From Aristolochia californica (Eukaryota; Streptophyta; Magnoliopsida; Piperales; Aristolochiaceae), in the NCBI GenBank assembly GCA_029961685.1, contig JARWKL010000004.1, positions 17,978,348 to 18,042,347 of the forward strand: 64,000 nucleotides of DNA. The letters are read 5' to 3'. Within the stretch, counting starts at the first letter, position 1, and every line of letters starts with the position of its first letter. Made by a program: the position numbers and the translations under genes. The notes under the pieces were generated by a model that did not search any database, was not told where the DNA came from, and was given only the letters and a program-made list of their open reading frames with translations. Shown one piece after another: positions 55,457 through 64,000 of this stretch.

Positions 55457-55860
55457 ATGACCTTTGATTCTTCTAATGTGAATATAGCTTTAAATATAGA
55501 TCAGATTGACATGAAATTTTCTTTGGATGAAACTAGACTTAAATACCTTTCATCCAAGTATAACATCTCTTCATAAAGTATAATTATGAGAAGATAAATA
55601 ATCTGATATATTTCTGTCTTGCTCATCTTGCAGAACTAAATATTGTTTCTCCTATTTTTCCAAAATGACCATTGACTCTTCAAAGATCAATATCTCCTTA
55701 TAATAAAATCGTACTGAGAATTGGTTGAATAGGTAAGAAACTAGACTTACGTATTTTCCTTTTCATATAAATTTATCCATATAAATTCTCTTTCTTGATA
55801 TCATAAAATACCTTGGAATTTGAAGATTTCTCCTGCAGCTCGAACCTCTTTTCATATATA
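55457..55860. repeat. unassigned segment with imperfect 208-bp-spaced repeat
   Basis: ATGACC(T/A)TTGA(T/C)TCTTC begins at 55457 and 55665, and GAAACTAGACTTA begins at 55529 and 55737, both exactly 208 bp apart. The matching is patchy between those words, so this looks like an old tandem duplication. Read on the minus strand the segment lies just downstream of a primer-binding-like site, where an LTR element has its leader and gag. A minus-strand frame near 55,630-55,560 reads LQDEQDRNISDYLSSHNYTL, weakly gag-like but full of stops. I do not assign it further. Confidence 0.5.
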
Positions 55861-55962
55861 GACCAAATCAACTCACAGAACCTGCTATGATACCAAATTA
55901 GAAGAAGTAAAAGAAAGAGGTATTTTATTCCTTATATTTTGGATAATTTTATGTGACCAAAA
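55861..55962 (-). repeat. inverted-repeat left arm (LTR end, primer site, leader)
   Basis: The reverse complement of this arm matches 56541-56676 over most of its length. On the minus strand it reads as a TTGGTCACATAAA start, a TAAGGAATAAAATACCTC run, a CTTCTTCTA tail, then TTGGTATCA and GCAGGTTCTGTGAGTTGA. That order suits the 3' end of an LTR, a primer-binding site and the start of the internal leader of a retrotransposon lying on the minus strand. Confidence 0.8.
55881..55895 (-). other. primer-binding-like site (initiator Met-tRNA type), minus strand
   Basis: On the minus strand the sequence is TGGTATCATAGCAGG. Many plant LTR retrotransposons prime reverse transcription from initiator Met-tRNA at a site beginning TGGTATCAGAGC; this copy differs from that at one base. 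Its place just after a plausible LTR end supports the reading. Confidence 0.7.
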
Positions 55963-56031
55963 TATTTAAGAATGGGAGAGCACAAAAAGAATATCATTGA
56001 GCGGAAGTGATGGGGTGACAGAAGTGGAACC
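55963..56031. other. short linker, no feature recognised
   Basis: About 70 bp between the left inverted-repeat arm and the first recognisable pol codons. It may hold more pol sequence, since the frame GDRSGTPSFPL runs through it, but a TGA at 56008 interrupts it and nothing is recognisable. Confidence 0.5.
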
Positions 56032-56543
56032 CCTTCCTTTCCTTTAAACTTGCTCTTTGTGAGTCAGCTTACAAAATATTTTAATTTCTAGGTTACCTTC
56101 ACACCTACTTCATGTGTTTTTCAGGATCTTATAATGAAGCAGGTGATTGGTGGAGGCCAAGAACAAGGGGGGCTCTACTACTTGGACGTGCCAAAGGTCA
56201 ATATGGTGTCTACTACTGAGAATCAGACATGATTATGGCACAATCGGTTGAGACATCCTTCTATACAATCTCTTCATCATATGTTTCCATCTCTTAAGAT
56301 AAGGTCAGAATTTAGTTGTGAGGTATGTCAGTTATGTAAACATCAAAGGTGTACATACTCTCCTTGGCTAGAAGTCAAAAGTAACATTCTGTTTTCGTTG
56401 ATTCTTATTGATGTTTGGGGGCCTTTGAGTGTCTCTCATATTTTTCAGGCCAAATATTTTATCACTTTTATTGATGATTTCACTCGCCGTTCTGAGATAC
56501 CATCTATTTTTAAATCTTTTTATGCGATGGTCCTCACACAATT
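56032..56543 (+). pseudogene. Ty1/copia pol fragment: GAG-pre-integrase and start of integrase
   Basis: One plus-strand frame carries copia polyprotein landmarks in the usual order: PSFPLNLLFVSQLTK, then CVFQDL (from 56113), GGLYYLDV, LWHNRLRHPS (from 56233), CEVCQLC, DVWGPL and YFITFIDDFTRR. WH...RH with CxxC matches the HHCC zinc-binding part of the GAG-pre-integrase/integrase N-terminus. The D of DVWGPL corresponds to the first catalytic aspartate of integrase. The second aspartate and the glutamate are absent because the fragment stops. In-frame stops lie at 56089 (TAG) and 56230 (TGA). Around DDFTRR-SEIPSIFKSF about ten residues usual in the family seem to be missing. After QFG the frame runs into LTR-like sequence, so its last residues are not pol. 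A full copia pol is over 1,000 residues; about 170 codons remain. It cannot encode a working protein. Confidence 0.9.
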
Positions 56544-56676
56544 TGGTCACATAAACTTATCCACAACATAAGGAATAAAATACCTCTTTCTTCTACTTCT
56601 TCTACTTAATAAATTACCTCTTTCTTGTACTTCTTCTACTTTGGTATCAGTGCAGGTTCTGTGAGTTGACTTGGTC
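56541..56676 (+). repeat. inverted-repeat right arm (LTR end, primer site, leader)
   Basis: This arm is the inverted partner of 55861-55962. It reads, on the plus strand, TTTGGTCACATAAA, TAAGGAATAAAATACCTC, a CTTCTTCTACTT tail, TTGGTATCAGTGCAGG and TTCTGTGAGTTGAC. It is longer than the left arm because a 34-bp segment (about 56573-56606 and 56607-56641, TACCTCTTTCTT at 56581 and 56615) is duplicated in tandem. The copia pol fragment is fused directly to its left end. Confidence 0.82.
56642..56656 (+). other. primer-binding-like site (initiator Met-tRNA type), plus strand
   Basis: TGGTATCAGTGCAGG, one base different from the usual plant TGGTATCAGAGC start. It follows an LTR-like tail and precedes a leader-like stretch, mirroring the minus-strand site at 55881-55895. 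Confidence 0.7.
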
Positions 56677-56699
56677 AACTCATGGAGGTAATGTGATCC

Positions 56700-56990
56700 T
56701 TTTCTCTAAACCCTAAAACCAAAGTCCAAGTTCGTAGTTATTTCTTTTCAGTCCCTACACCCATAGTTTGCTTTGTATTTTTTGTACCTCTATACATAGT
56801 TTTTTATATTTCAAATTATATATTAACGAAAAGATATTTGAGTCTACTTTCCAAATAAAATCTATTTGTTCTAATCAAAGTACATGAACCTCTATTTATA
56901 ATAGAGGAAGGTAATAGAGTCCAATTACAATAAAACTACCCTTTGTCCCAATTACACCCAAACTCTAACACTTAAGGTAAGTCCTAACAT
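56700..56990 (-). mobile_element. LTR-like segment, minus strand
   Basis: Read on the minus strand this AT-rich stretch starts near TGTTAGGAC (from 56989) or TGTTAGAGTT (from 56970), both with the TG start typical of LTRs, and carries a TATA-like box in the middle. It follows the minus-strand polyprotein tail at 57058-57190, the place expected for a 3' LTR. The far end is not clear and no second copy is in the window, so this rests on position and composition. Confidence 0.5.
56889..56907 (-). promoter_or_regulatory. TATA-like box inside LTR-like segment
   Basis: The minus strand reads CCTCTATTATAAATAGAGG. TATAAATAGAGG is a typical plant TATA-box form, and the site is nearly palindromic. It would drive transcription leftwards through the LTR-like segment if functional. 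There is no evidence that it still is. Confidence 0.5.
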
Positions 56991-57057
56991 AATTAGGTAA
57001 CTCAATATTGATAAAAGACAAATATAACTTAAACTAAAACTCTTCTTGTTCGTCACC

Positions 57058-57190
57058 CTAAGATAAAGATACTTTTGTGAGTCCTTCTTGAACTTCCAAC
57101 TGATGTGATAAGGATGTCACCTCTTGGAAATCATTGTGGGCCCTACTTCTAATGGGCTTGGGTCCATCTTGAGGGCCTTCCTTGTAATAT
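57058..57190 (-). pseudogene. retrotransposon polyprotein C-terminal tail (possibly Ty3/gypsy)
   Basis: A minus-strand frame reads YYKEGPQDGPKPIRSRA, then FQEV and QEGLTKVSLS, and stops at 57058. A GP.(T/I)RSRA word followed by an FQE-like helix and a short tail before the stop is common at the C-terminus of plant Ty3/gypsy polyproteins, and the LTR-like segment follows at the expected place. Only about 44 codons remain; upstream the frame runs into satellite DNA at about 57,190, which contributes its apparent start. The family call is tentative, and a copia-type tail is not excluded. Confidence 0.5.
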
Positions 57191-60100
57191 ATTAGGTTTT
57201 TATATGTTAAGTTTTGCAATTGTCGGGAAAAGGGGGAGGCATGGATTTTTAATGGAGTGTTGACACCCAATCCATAAGTCATTCCTTACAAAAATATAGC
57301 CCATTCCGCATGATAAATCACTTTACAATCATCTATGATCGTTAGGTCAGCTTTTTGTAAATGGGCAAAATAATGCCTTGTTTGACTCAGGTAAATATCC
57401 CACCACACGTTCACTTCAGAATTTAATTAGCGTTTGTTATTCTCTTTAAAAGGATTGGATCCATAGGTCCTTTGCATCTTTAACATCTTTCAAGCATGCA
57501 TATCAATTTTTTAAAACATGTGTAGAAAAATCTCTTTCTTATAAAATTCCAAGCTATTATGGTTAAATTAGTAGAATTTCCCAAACTTGGATAACAAAAT
57601 TTTGTGCTAATTTGGTGTGTGAATAAATTTTCTTTACTCACATTTTTTATTGCTTTAATTTTTTTCCATACATAAACTCTAAAATTTTCATTTTGTTGTG
57701 AGCTATTAGCCTTTTTTTTTTTTTTACAAGATGAAGAAAAAGTGAAAACTCAAGTTTTGATTTAAGAAAAAATTATACAAGTAAAATGGAAATGCACAAT
57801 GCACAAATGTTGGGAGAGATAATTCCAAAAAGTCTCAGTAATTTTATGCGATTGTAAACTCTTTTTAGGTTTTATATATTAGGTTTTTAATCGTCGGGAA
57901 AAAGGGGGAGGCGGAGGATTTTTAAATGATTGTTGACTCCCAATCGATAAGTCATTCCTTACAAAAATATAGCCCATTACAGATGATAAATAACCTTACA
58001 TTTACCTATGATCGTTAGCTTAGCTTTTTGCAAATGGGCAAAATAATAGCTTGTTTGACTCAGGTAAATATCCCACCACATGTTCACTTGAGAATTTAAT
58101 TAGCGTTTATTATTTTCTTAAATAAGTTTGGATCCATAGGTCATTTACATCTTTAACATGTTTCAAGCATGCATATCCATTTTTTAAAACATGTGTAGAA
58201 AAATCTCTTTCTTATAAAATTCAAAGCTATTAGGGTTGAACTTGTGGAATTTTCCAAACATGGATAACAAAAATTTTGTGTTCATTTGTGGTGTGTGAAT
58301 AAATTTTCTTTACTTAAATTTTTTATTGCTTTAATTTGTTTCCATACATAAACTCTAAAATTTTGATTTTGTTGTGATTTATTTGCCTTTCATATCTTTC
58401 TTGTTTACGAGGGTAAGTGAAAAATCAAATTTTGATGTAAGAAAAAATTATACATCTAAAATGGAAATGCACAATGCACAAATGTATAGAGAGATAATGC
58501 CAAAAAGTGTCTGTAATTTTTAGGGATTCTAAACTCTTTTTAGTTTTTATATATTAGGTTTGGCAATCGTTCGGAAAAAGGGGAGGCGGGGGATTTTTAA
58601 CTGAGTGTTGACTCCCAATCCATAAGTCATTCCTTACATAAATATAGCCCGTTACCTATGATAAATCTCTTTACAATCATCTATTATCGTTAGGTCAGCT
58701 TTTTGTAAATGGGAAAAATAATGGCTTGTTTGACTCGGGTAAATATCCCACCCCATGTTCACATGAAAATTTAATGAGCGTTTGTTACTCTCTTTAAATG
58801 GTTTGGATCCATCGGTCATTTGCATCTTTAACATGTTTCAAGCATGCATATCCATTTTTTAAAACATGTGTAGAAAAATCTCTTTGTTATAAATTGAAAG
58901 CTATTTGGATTAAACTAGTGCAATTTTCAAAACATGGATAACAAAACTTTTGTGTTCATTTGTGGTGTGAAAATAAATCTTATTTTCTTACATTTGTTAA
59001 TGCATTAAATTTTTTCCATACATAAACTCTAAAATTTTCATTTTGTTATGATCTATTTGTCTTTTATAAGTTTTTTGTTTACGAGATGAAGGGAAAGAGA
59101 AAACTCAGGTTTTGATTGAAGAAAAAAATATGCATCTAAAATGGAAATGGACAATGTAAAATTGTAGAGAGAGATAATTCCAAAAAGTGTCTATAATTTT
59201 TAGGCATTTTAAAATCTTTTTAATTTTTATAAATTAGGTTTCACAATTATAGGGAAAAGGGGGCGGCGGGGGATTTTTAACTGAGTCTTGACTCCCAATC
59301 CATATGTCATTCCTTCCAAAAATATAGCCCGTTACTCATGATAAATCACTTTAAAATCAACTATGACCGTTAGGCCAGCTTTTTGAAAATGGGAAAATAA
59401 TGGCATGTTTCACTCGGGTAAATATCCCACCGCAGGTTCACTTGAGAATATAATGAGAGTTTGTTATTCTATTTAAAAGGTTTGGATCCATAGGTCATTT
59501 GCATCAGTAACATGTTTCAGGCATGCATATCCATTTTTTAAAACATGTGTAGAAAAATCTCTTTCTTATATAATTCCAAGCTATTAGGGTTCAACTAGTG
59601 GAATTTCACAAACTTGGTAACAAAAATTTTGTGTTCATTTGTTGTGTGTGAACGAATTTTCTTTCCTTACATTTTGATTGCATTAAATTTTTTCCATACA
59701 TAAACTCTAAAATTTTCATTATGTTGTCATCTAATTTCCTTTTATATCTTTTTGGTTTACGAGATGAAGGGAAAGTGAAAACTCAAGTTTTGATGTAAGA
59801 AAAAAGTATACATCTAAAATTGAAATGCACAATGCACAAATGTAGAGAGAGATAATTCTAGCAAGTGTCAGTAAATTTTGGGGATTGTAAACTCTTTTTA
59901 CTTTTTATATATTAGGTTTTACAATCGTAGAGAAAATGGGTAGGCGGGGGATTTTTAACTGAGTGTTGACTTCCAATCTATAAGTCATTCCCTACAAAAA
60001 TGTAGCCCGTTACAAATGATAAATCACTTTACAACCATCTATGACCGTTAGGTCAGCTATTTGTAAATCGGCAAAATAATGGCTTGTTTTACTCGGGTAA

Positions 60101-63100
60101 ATATCCCACCTCACGTTCACTTGAGAATTTAATGTGCGTTTGTTATTCTGTTTAAAAGATTTGGATCCATAGGTCATTTGCATCTTTAACAATTTTCAAA
60201 CCTGCATATCCTTTTTTTAAAACATTTGTAGAAAAATATCTTTCTTTTAAAATTCCATGCTTTAGGGTTGCACTAGTGGAATTTGACAAACTTTGATAAC
60301 AAAACTTTTGTGTTCATTTGTGGTGTGTGAATAAATTTTCTTTACTTACAATTGTTATTGCTTTAATTTTTTTCCATACATAAACTCTAAAATTTTTATT
60401 TTGTTGTAATCTATTTGCCTTTTATCTCTTTTTGGTTTACGAGATGAAGGGAAAGAGAAAACTGAAGTTTAGATTTAAAAAAAAAGTATACATCCTAAAT
60501 AGAAATGCACAATGAACAAATGTAGAGACAGATAATTCAAAAAAGATTCTGTAATTTTTAGGGATTGTAAACTCTTTTTTTTTTATATATTAGGTTTTAC
60601 AATCGTCGGGAAAAGCGGTGGCGGGGGATTTTTAACTGAATGTTGACTCCCAATCCATAACACATTCCTTACAAACATATTTCACGTTATGCAAGATAAA
60701 TCACTTTACAATCATCTATGATCGTTAGGTTAGCTTTATGTAAATGGGAGAAATAATGGCTTGTTTGACTTGGGTAAATATCCCACCGTACGTTCACTGG
60801 AGAATTTAATTAGCATTTGTTATTCTCTTTAAAAGGTTTGGATCCATAGGTTAGTTTCATCTTTAACATATTTCAAGCATGCATATCCATTTTTTAAAAC
60901 ATGTGTAGAAAAATATTTTTCTTATAAAATTCCAAGCTATTGGGGTTGAACTAGTGGAATTTTCCTTACTTGGATGACAAAACTTTTGTGTACATTTATG
61001 CTGTTTGAATAAATTTTCTTTACTTAAATTTTTTATTAATTAAATTCTTTTCCATACATAAGCTCTAAAATTTTCATTTTGTTGTCATATATTTCCCATT
61101 TTTCTCTTTTTGATTTATGAGATGAAGTGATTTAAGAAAAAAGTATACATCTAAAATTGAAATGCACAATGCACAAAAGAAGAGAGATAATTCCAAAAAG
61201 TGAGTGTAATTTTAGGGATTGTAAACTATTTTTAGTTTTTATATATTAGGTTTTGCAATCGTCCGAAAAAGGGTGACGCAGGGGATTTTTAACTCTCCCA
61301 ATCCATAAGTCATTCCTTACAAAAACATAGCCGATTACGCATGATAAATCTATGACTGTAAGGTTAGCTTATTGTAAATGCGTAAAATAATGGCTTGTTT
61401 GACTCTGGTAAATATCCCACCGCATGTTCACTTGAGAATTTTTGTTATTCTCTTTAAAATGTTTAGATCCATAGGTCATTTGCATCTTTAACATGTTTCA
61501 AGCGTCCATTTCCATTTTTTAAAACAAGTGTAGAAAAATCTCTTTCTAATAAAATTCCAAGCTATTAGGGTTGAACTAGTGGAATTTCCCAAACTTGGAT
61601 AAAAACATTTTTGTGTACATTTTTGGTGTGTGAATAAATTTTCTTTACTTACATTCGTTGTTGCTTTAATTTTTTTCCATACATAAACTCTAAAATTTTC
61701 ATTTTGTTGCGATCTATTTGTGTTTTATCTCATTTTTGTTTACAAGATGAACGGAAAGTGAAAACTCAAGTTTTAATTTAAGAAAAAACTATACAACTAA
61801 AATGGAAATGCACAATGCACAAATGTAGAGAGAGAAAATTCCAAAAAGTGTTTATAATTTTTAGGGATTGTAAACTCTTTTTAGTTTTTGTATATTAGGT
61901 TTTGCAATCGTCGGGAAAAGGGGGAGGCAGGGGATTTTTAACTGAGTGTTGACTCCCGATCCATAAGTTATTCCTTACAAAAATATAGCCCCTTCCGTAA
62001 GATAAATCACTTTACAATCATCTATGACCGTTAGGTTAGCTTTTTGTAAATGGACAAAATAATGGTTGTTTGACTCGGGTAAATATCCCACTGCATATTC
62101 ACTTGAGAATTTAATGAGTGTTTATTATTCTTTTTAAAAGGTTTGGATCCACACGTCATTTGCATCTTTAACATGTTTCAAGCATGCATATCAATGTTTT
62201 AAAACAATTGTAGAAAAATCTCTTTCTTATAAAATTCCAAGCTATTAGGGTTGAACTAGTGGAATTTCCCAAACTTGCATAACGAAACTTTGGTGTTTAG
62301 TTGTGGTGTGTGAATAAATTTTTTTTACTAACATTTTTTATTGCTTTAAATTTTTTCCATACATAAACTCTAAAATTTTCATTTTGATGTGATCTATTTG
62401 CCTTTTATCTCTTTTTTGTTTACAAAATGAAGGGAAAGTGAAAACTCAAGTTTTTATTTAAGAAAAAAGTATTCATCTAAAATGGAAATGTACAACACAC
62501 AAATGTTCAAAAAAGTGTCTGTAATTTTTAAGGATTGTAAACTCTTTTTAATTTTTATATTTTAGGTTTTGCAATTGTTGGGAAAAGGTGGATTTTTAAC
62601 TGAGTGTTGAATCCCAATCCAGAAGTCATTCCTTACAAAACTATAGCCAGTTATGCACGATAATTCACTTTACCATCATCTATGATCGTTAGGTCAGCTT
62701 TTTGTAAATGGCAGAAATAAAGGCTTTGAATCGGGTAAATATCCCACCGCATGTTCACTTGAGAATTTAATGACGTTTATTATTCTCTTTAAAAGGTTTG
62801 GATCCATACATCATTTGCAACTTTAACATGTTTCAAGCATGCATATACATTTTTTAAAACATGTGTAGAAAAACACTTTCTTATAAAATTCAAAACTTTT
62901 TGAGTTGAACTAGTGGAATTTCCCAAACTTGGATAACCAAACTTTTGTGTTCATTTGTGGTGTGTGAATAAATTTTCTTTACTTACATTTGTTATTGCTT
63001 TAAATTTTTTCCATATATAAATTCTATAATTTTCATTTTGTTCTGATCTATTAGGCTCTTATCGTTTTTTTGTTTACGAGATTAAGGGAAAGTGATTAAT

Positions 63101-64000
63101 CATGTTTTGATTTAAGAAAAAAGTAAACAAAAAAATGGAAATGCACAATGCACAATCATAAAGAGAGATAATTCATAAAAGTGTTTGTAATTTTTAGGGA
63201 TTGTAAACTCTTTTTAGTTTTTATATATTAGGTTTTGCTATCGTCGGAAAAAGGGGGAGGCGGGGGATTTTAAACTGAGTGTCCTTACATAAATGTAGCT
63301 CGTTATGTATGATCAATCACTTTACAATCATTTATGATCGTTAGGTCAGTTTTTTTTGTAAATGGGCAAAATAAATGCTTGTTTGACTCCAGTAAATATC
63401 CCACCACACGTTCACTTGAGAATTTAATGAGCGTTTGTTATTCTCTTTAAAAGGTATGGATCCGTAGGTCATTTCCATCTTTAACATGTTTCAAGTATGC
63501 ATATCCATTTTTTAAAACAGGTGTAGAAAAATGGCTTCCTTATAAAATTCCAAGCAATTAGGGTTAAACTAGTGGATTTTCCCAAACTTGATAACAAAAC
63601 TTTTGTTTGCATTTGTCGTGTGTGAACAAATTTTCTTTACTTACGTTTGTTATTGCTTTAAAATTTTTCCTTACATCAACTCTAAAAATTTCATTTTGTT
63701 ATGATCTGTTTGCTTTTTATCTCTTTTTAGTTTACGAGATGAGGGGAAAGAGAAAACTCAAGTTTTGATTTAAAAAAAAAGTATACATCTAAAATGGAAA
63801 TGCATGATGCACAAATGTAGAGAGAGAATATCCCAAAAAGTGTCTGTAAGTTTTTGGGATTGTAAACTCTTTTTAGTTTTTATATATTAGGTTTTCCAAT
63901 AGTAGGGAAAGGGGGGAGGCGGGAGATTTTTAAATGAGTGTTGACTCCCAATCCATAAGTCATTCCTTAGAAAAATATTGCTCGTTAGACATTATAAATC
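57187..64000 (+). repeat. ~680-bp satellite array, right block (10 units plus partial)
   Basis: The same satellite, same orientation, resumes after the retroelement mosaic. It starts inside a unit, at the TTTTATAT...TTTTGCAAT phase. The exact start is ambiguous between 57187 and 57198 because the words TATATTAGGTTTT and TATATGTTAAGTTTTG lie side by side. Full unit starts: 57452, 58125, 58800, 59479, 60158, 60835, 61460, 62140, 62795, 63453. The array runs off the right edge. The first units are near full length (673-679 bp); the unit at 60835 and those at 62140 and 62795 carry several small deletions. Confidence 0.96.
60835..61459 (+). repeat. satellite unit with several small deletions (625 bp)
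   Basis: Four separate losses are visible: at about 61,128 (GATGAAGTG joined to ATTTAAG), 61,295 (TTTAACT joined to CTCCCAATCC), 61,350 (GATAAATC joined to TATGACTG) and 61,441 (GAGAATTT joined to TTGTTATTC). The other units right of the island are more intact, apart from those at 62140 and 62795. Confidence 0.85.

Larger units (their letters stand above)
55455..57190. mobile_element. retroelement mosaic interrupting the satellite
   Basis: About 1.74 kb of non-satellite DNA, the only such stretch in the window. Left to right: an unassigned segment with a 208-bp-spaced repeat, an inverted-repeat arm with a minus-strand primer-binding-like site, a copia pol fragment on the plus strand, the second inverted-repeat arm with a plus-strand primer-binding-like site, an LTR-like segment on the minus strand with a TATA-like box, and a polyprotein tail on the minus strand. 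The pieces are truncated and point in different directions, so this is no single intact element. It probably formed by nested insertion, self-integration or rearrangement. I saw no clear target-site duplication. Confidence 0.85.

Noticed and set aside
55457..55860. A separate protein gene left of the copia fragment
   Set aside because: Every frame has frequent stops. The only hint is a short gag-like stretch on the minus strand, too weak for a gene call.
56368..56550. Minus-strand open frame opposite the copia pol fragment
   Set aside because: It is the shadow of the plus-strand pol frame, which has clear copia motifs in order.
1..64000. CRISPR array or other prokaryotic repeat system
   Set aside because: The repeats are ~680 bp, adjacent and diverged, with no short identical repeats and unique spacers, and the only foreign DNA is plant-type LTR retroelement debris.

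Overview
The window is almost entirely one tandem satellite array. A unit of about 680 bp, strongly AT-rich, is repeated head to tail on the + strand from base 1 to about 55,454 and again from about 57,190 to 64,000, so the array runs off both ends of the window. I place about 95 unit starts, phased on the landmark GGTTTGGATCC: 85 left of a single interruption and 10, plus a partial unit, right of it. I saw no inverted unit. Apart from decayed retroelement pieces I see no protein gene, and I recognised no tRNA, rRNA, CRISPR or bacterial-type signal. The short open frames inside the satellite are side products of the repeat.

The one interruption (about 55,455-57,190) is a mosaic of LTR-retrotransposon debris: a broken Ty1/copia pol fragment with GAG-pre-integrase and start-of-integrase motifs, two sequences resembling plant initiator-Met-tRNA primer binding sites in opposite orientation inside an inverted repeat, an LTR-like AT-rich stretch with a TATA-like box on the minus strand, and a short polyprotein tail on the minus strand that may be Ty3/gypsy. 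The element types and primer sites point to a flowering plant. The megabase-type satellite suggests a centromeric, pericentromeric, subtelomeric or other heterochromatic block. I cannot name the species or the satellite family.

Layout: 1-5,060, a subfamily lacking an octamer (AGCGTTTG); 5,061-11,505, a domain with four-unit periodicity; 11,506-15,476, three-unit periodicity; 15,477-23,380, two unit types that largely alternate; 23,381-41,663, long-period duplications (offsets near 6.08, 10.15, 12.88 and 14.22 kb); 41,664-55,454, a mixed domain with a near-perfect 960-bp-offset duplication, a 206-bp relict unit and a G17 run; 55,455-57,190, the retroelement mosaic; 57,190-64,000, fairly regular units decaying towards the right. 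Several domain edges fall exactly on phase-jump junctions, which is what repeated unequal recombination would leave.

No genes work together here. The biology is array evolution: amplification of multi-unit blocks, deletions between units, local homogenisation and a retroelement island. All comparisons were made by eye. Unit starts should be good to a few bases, block edges to a few tens of bases.
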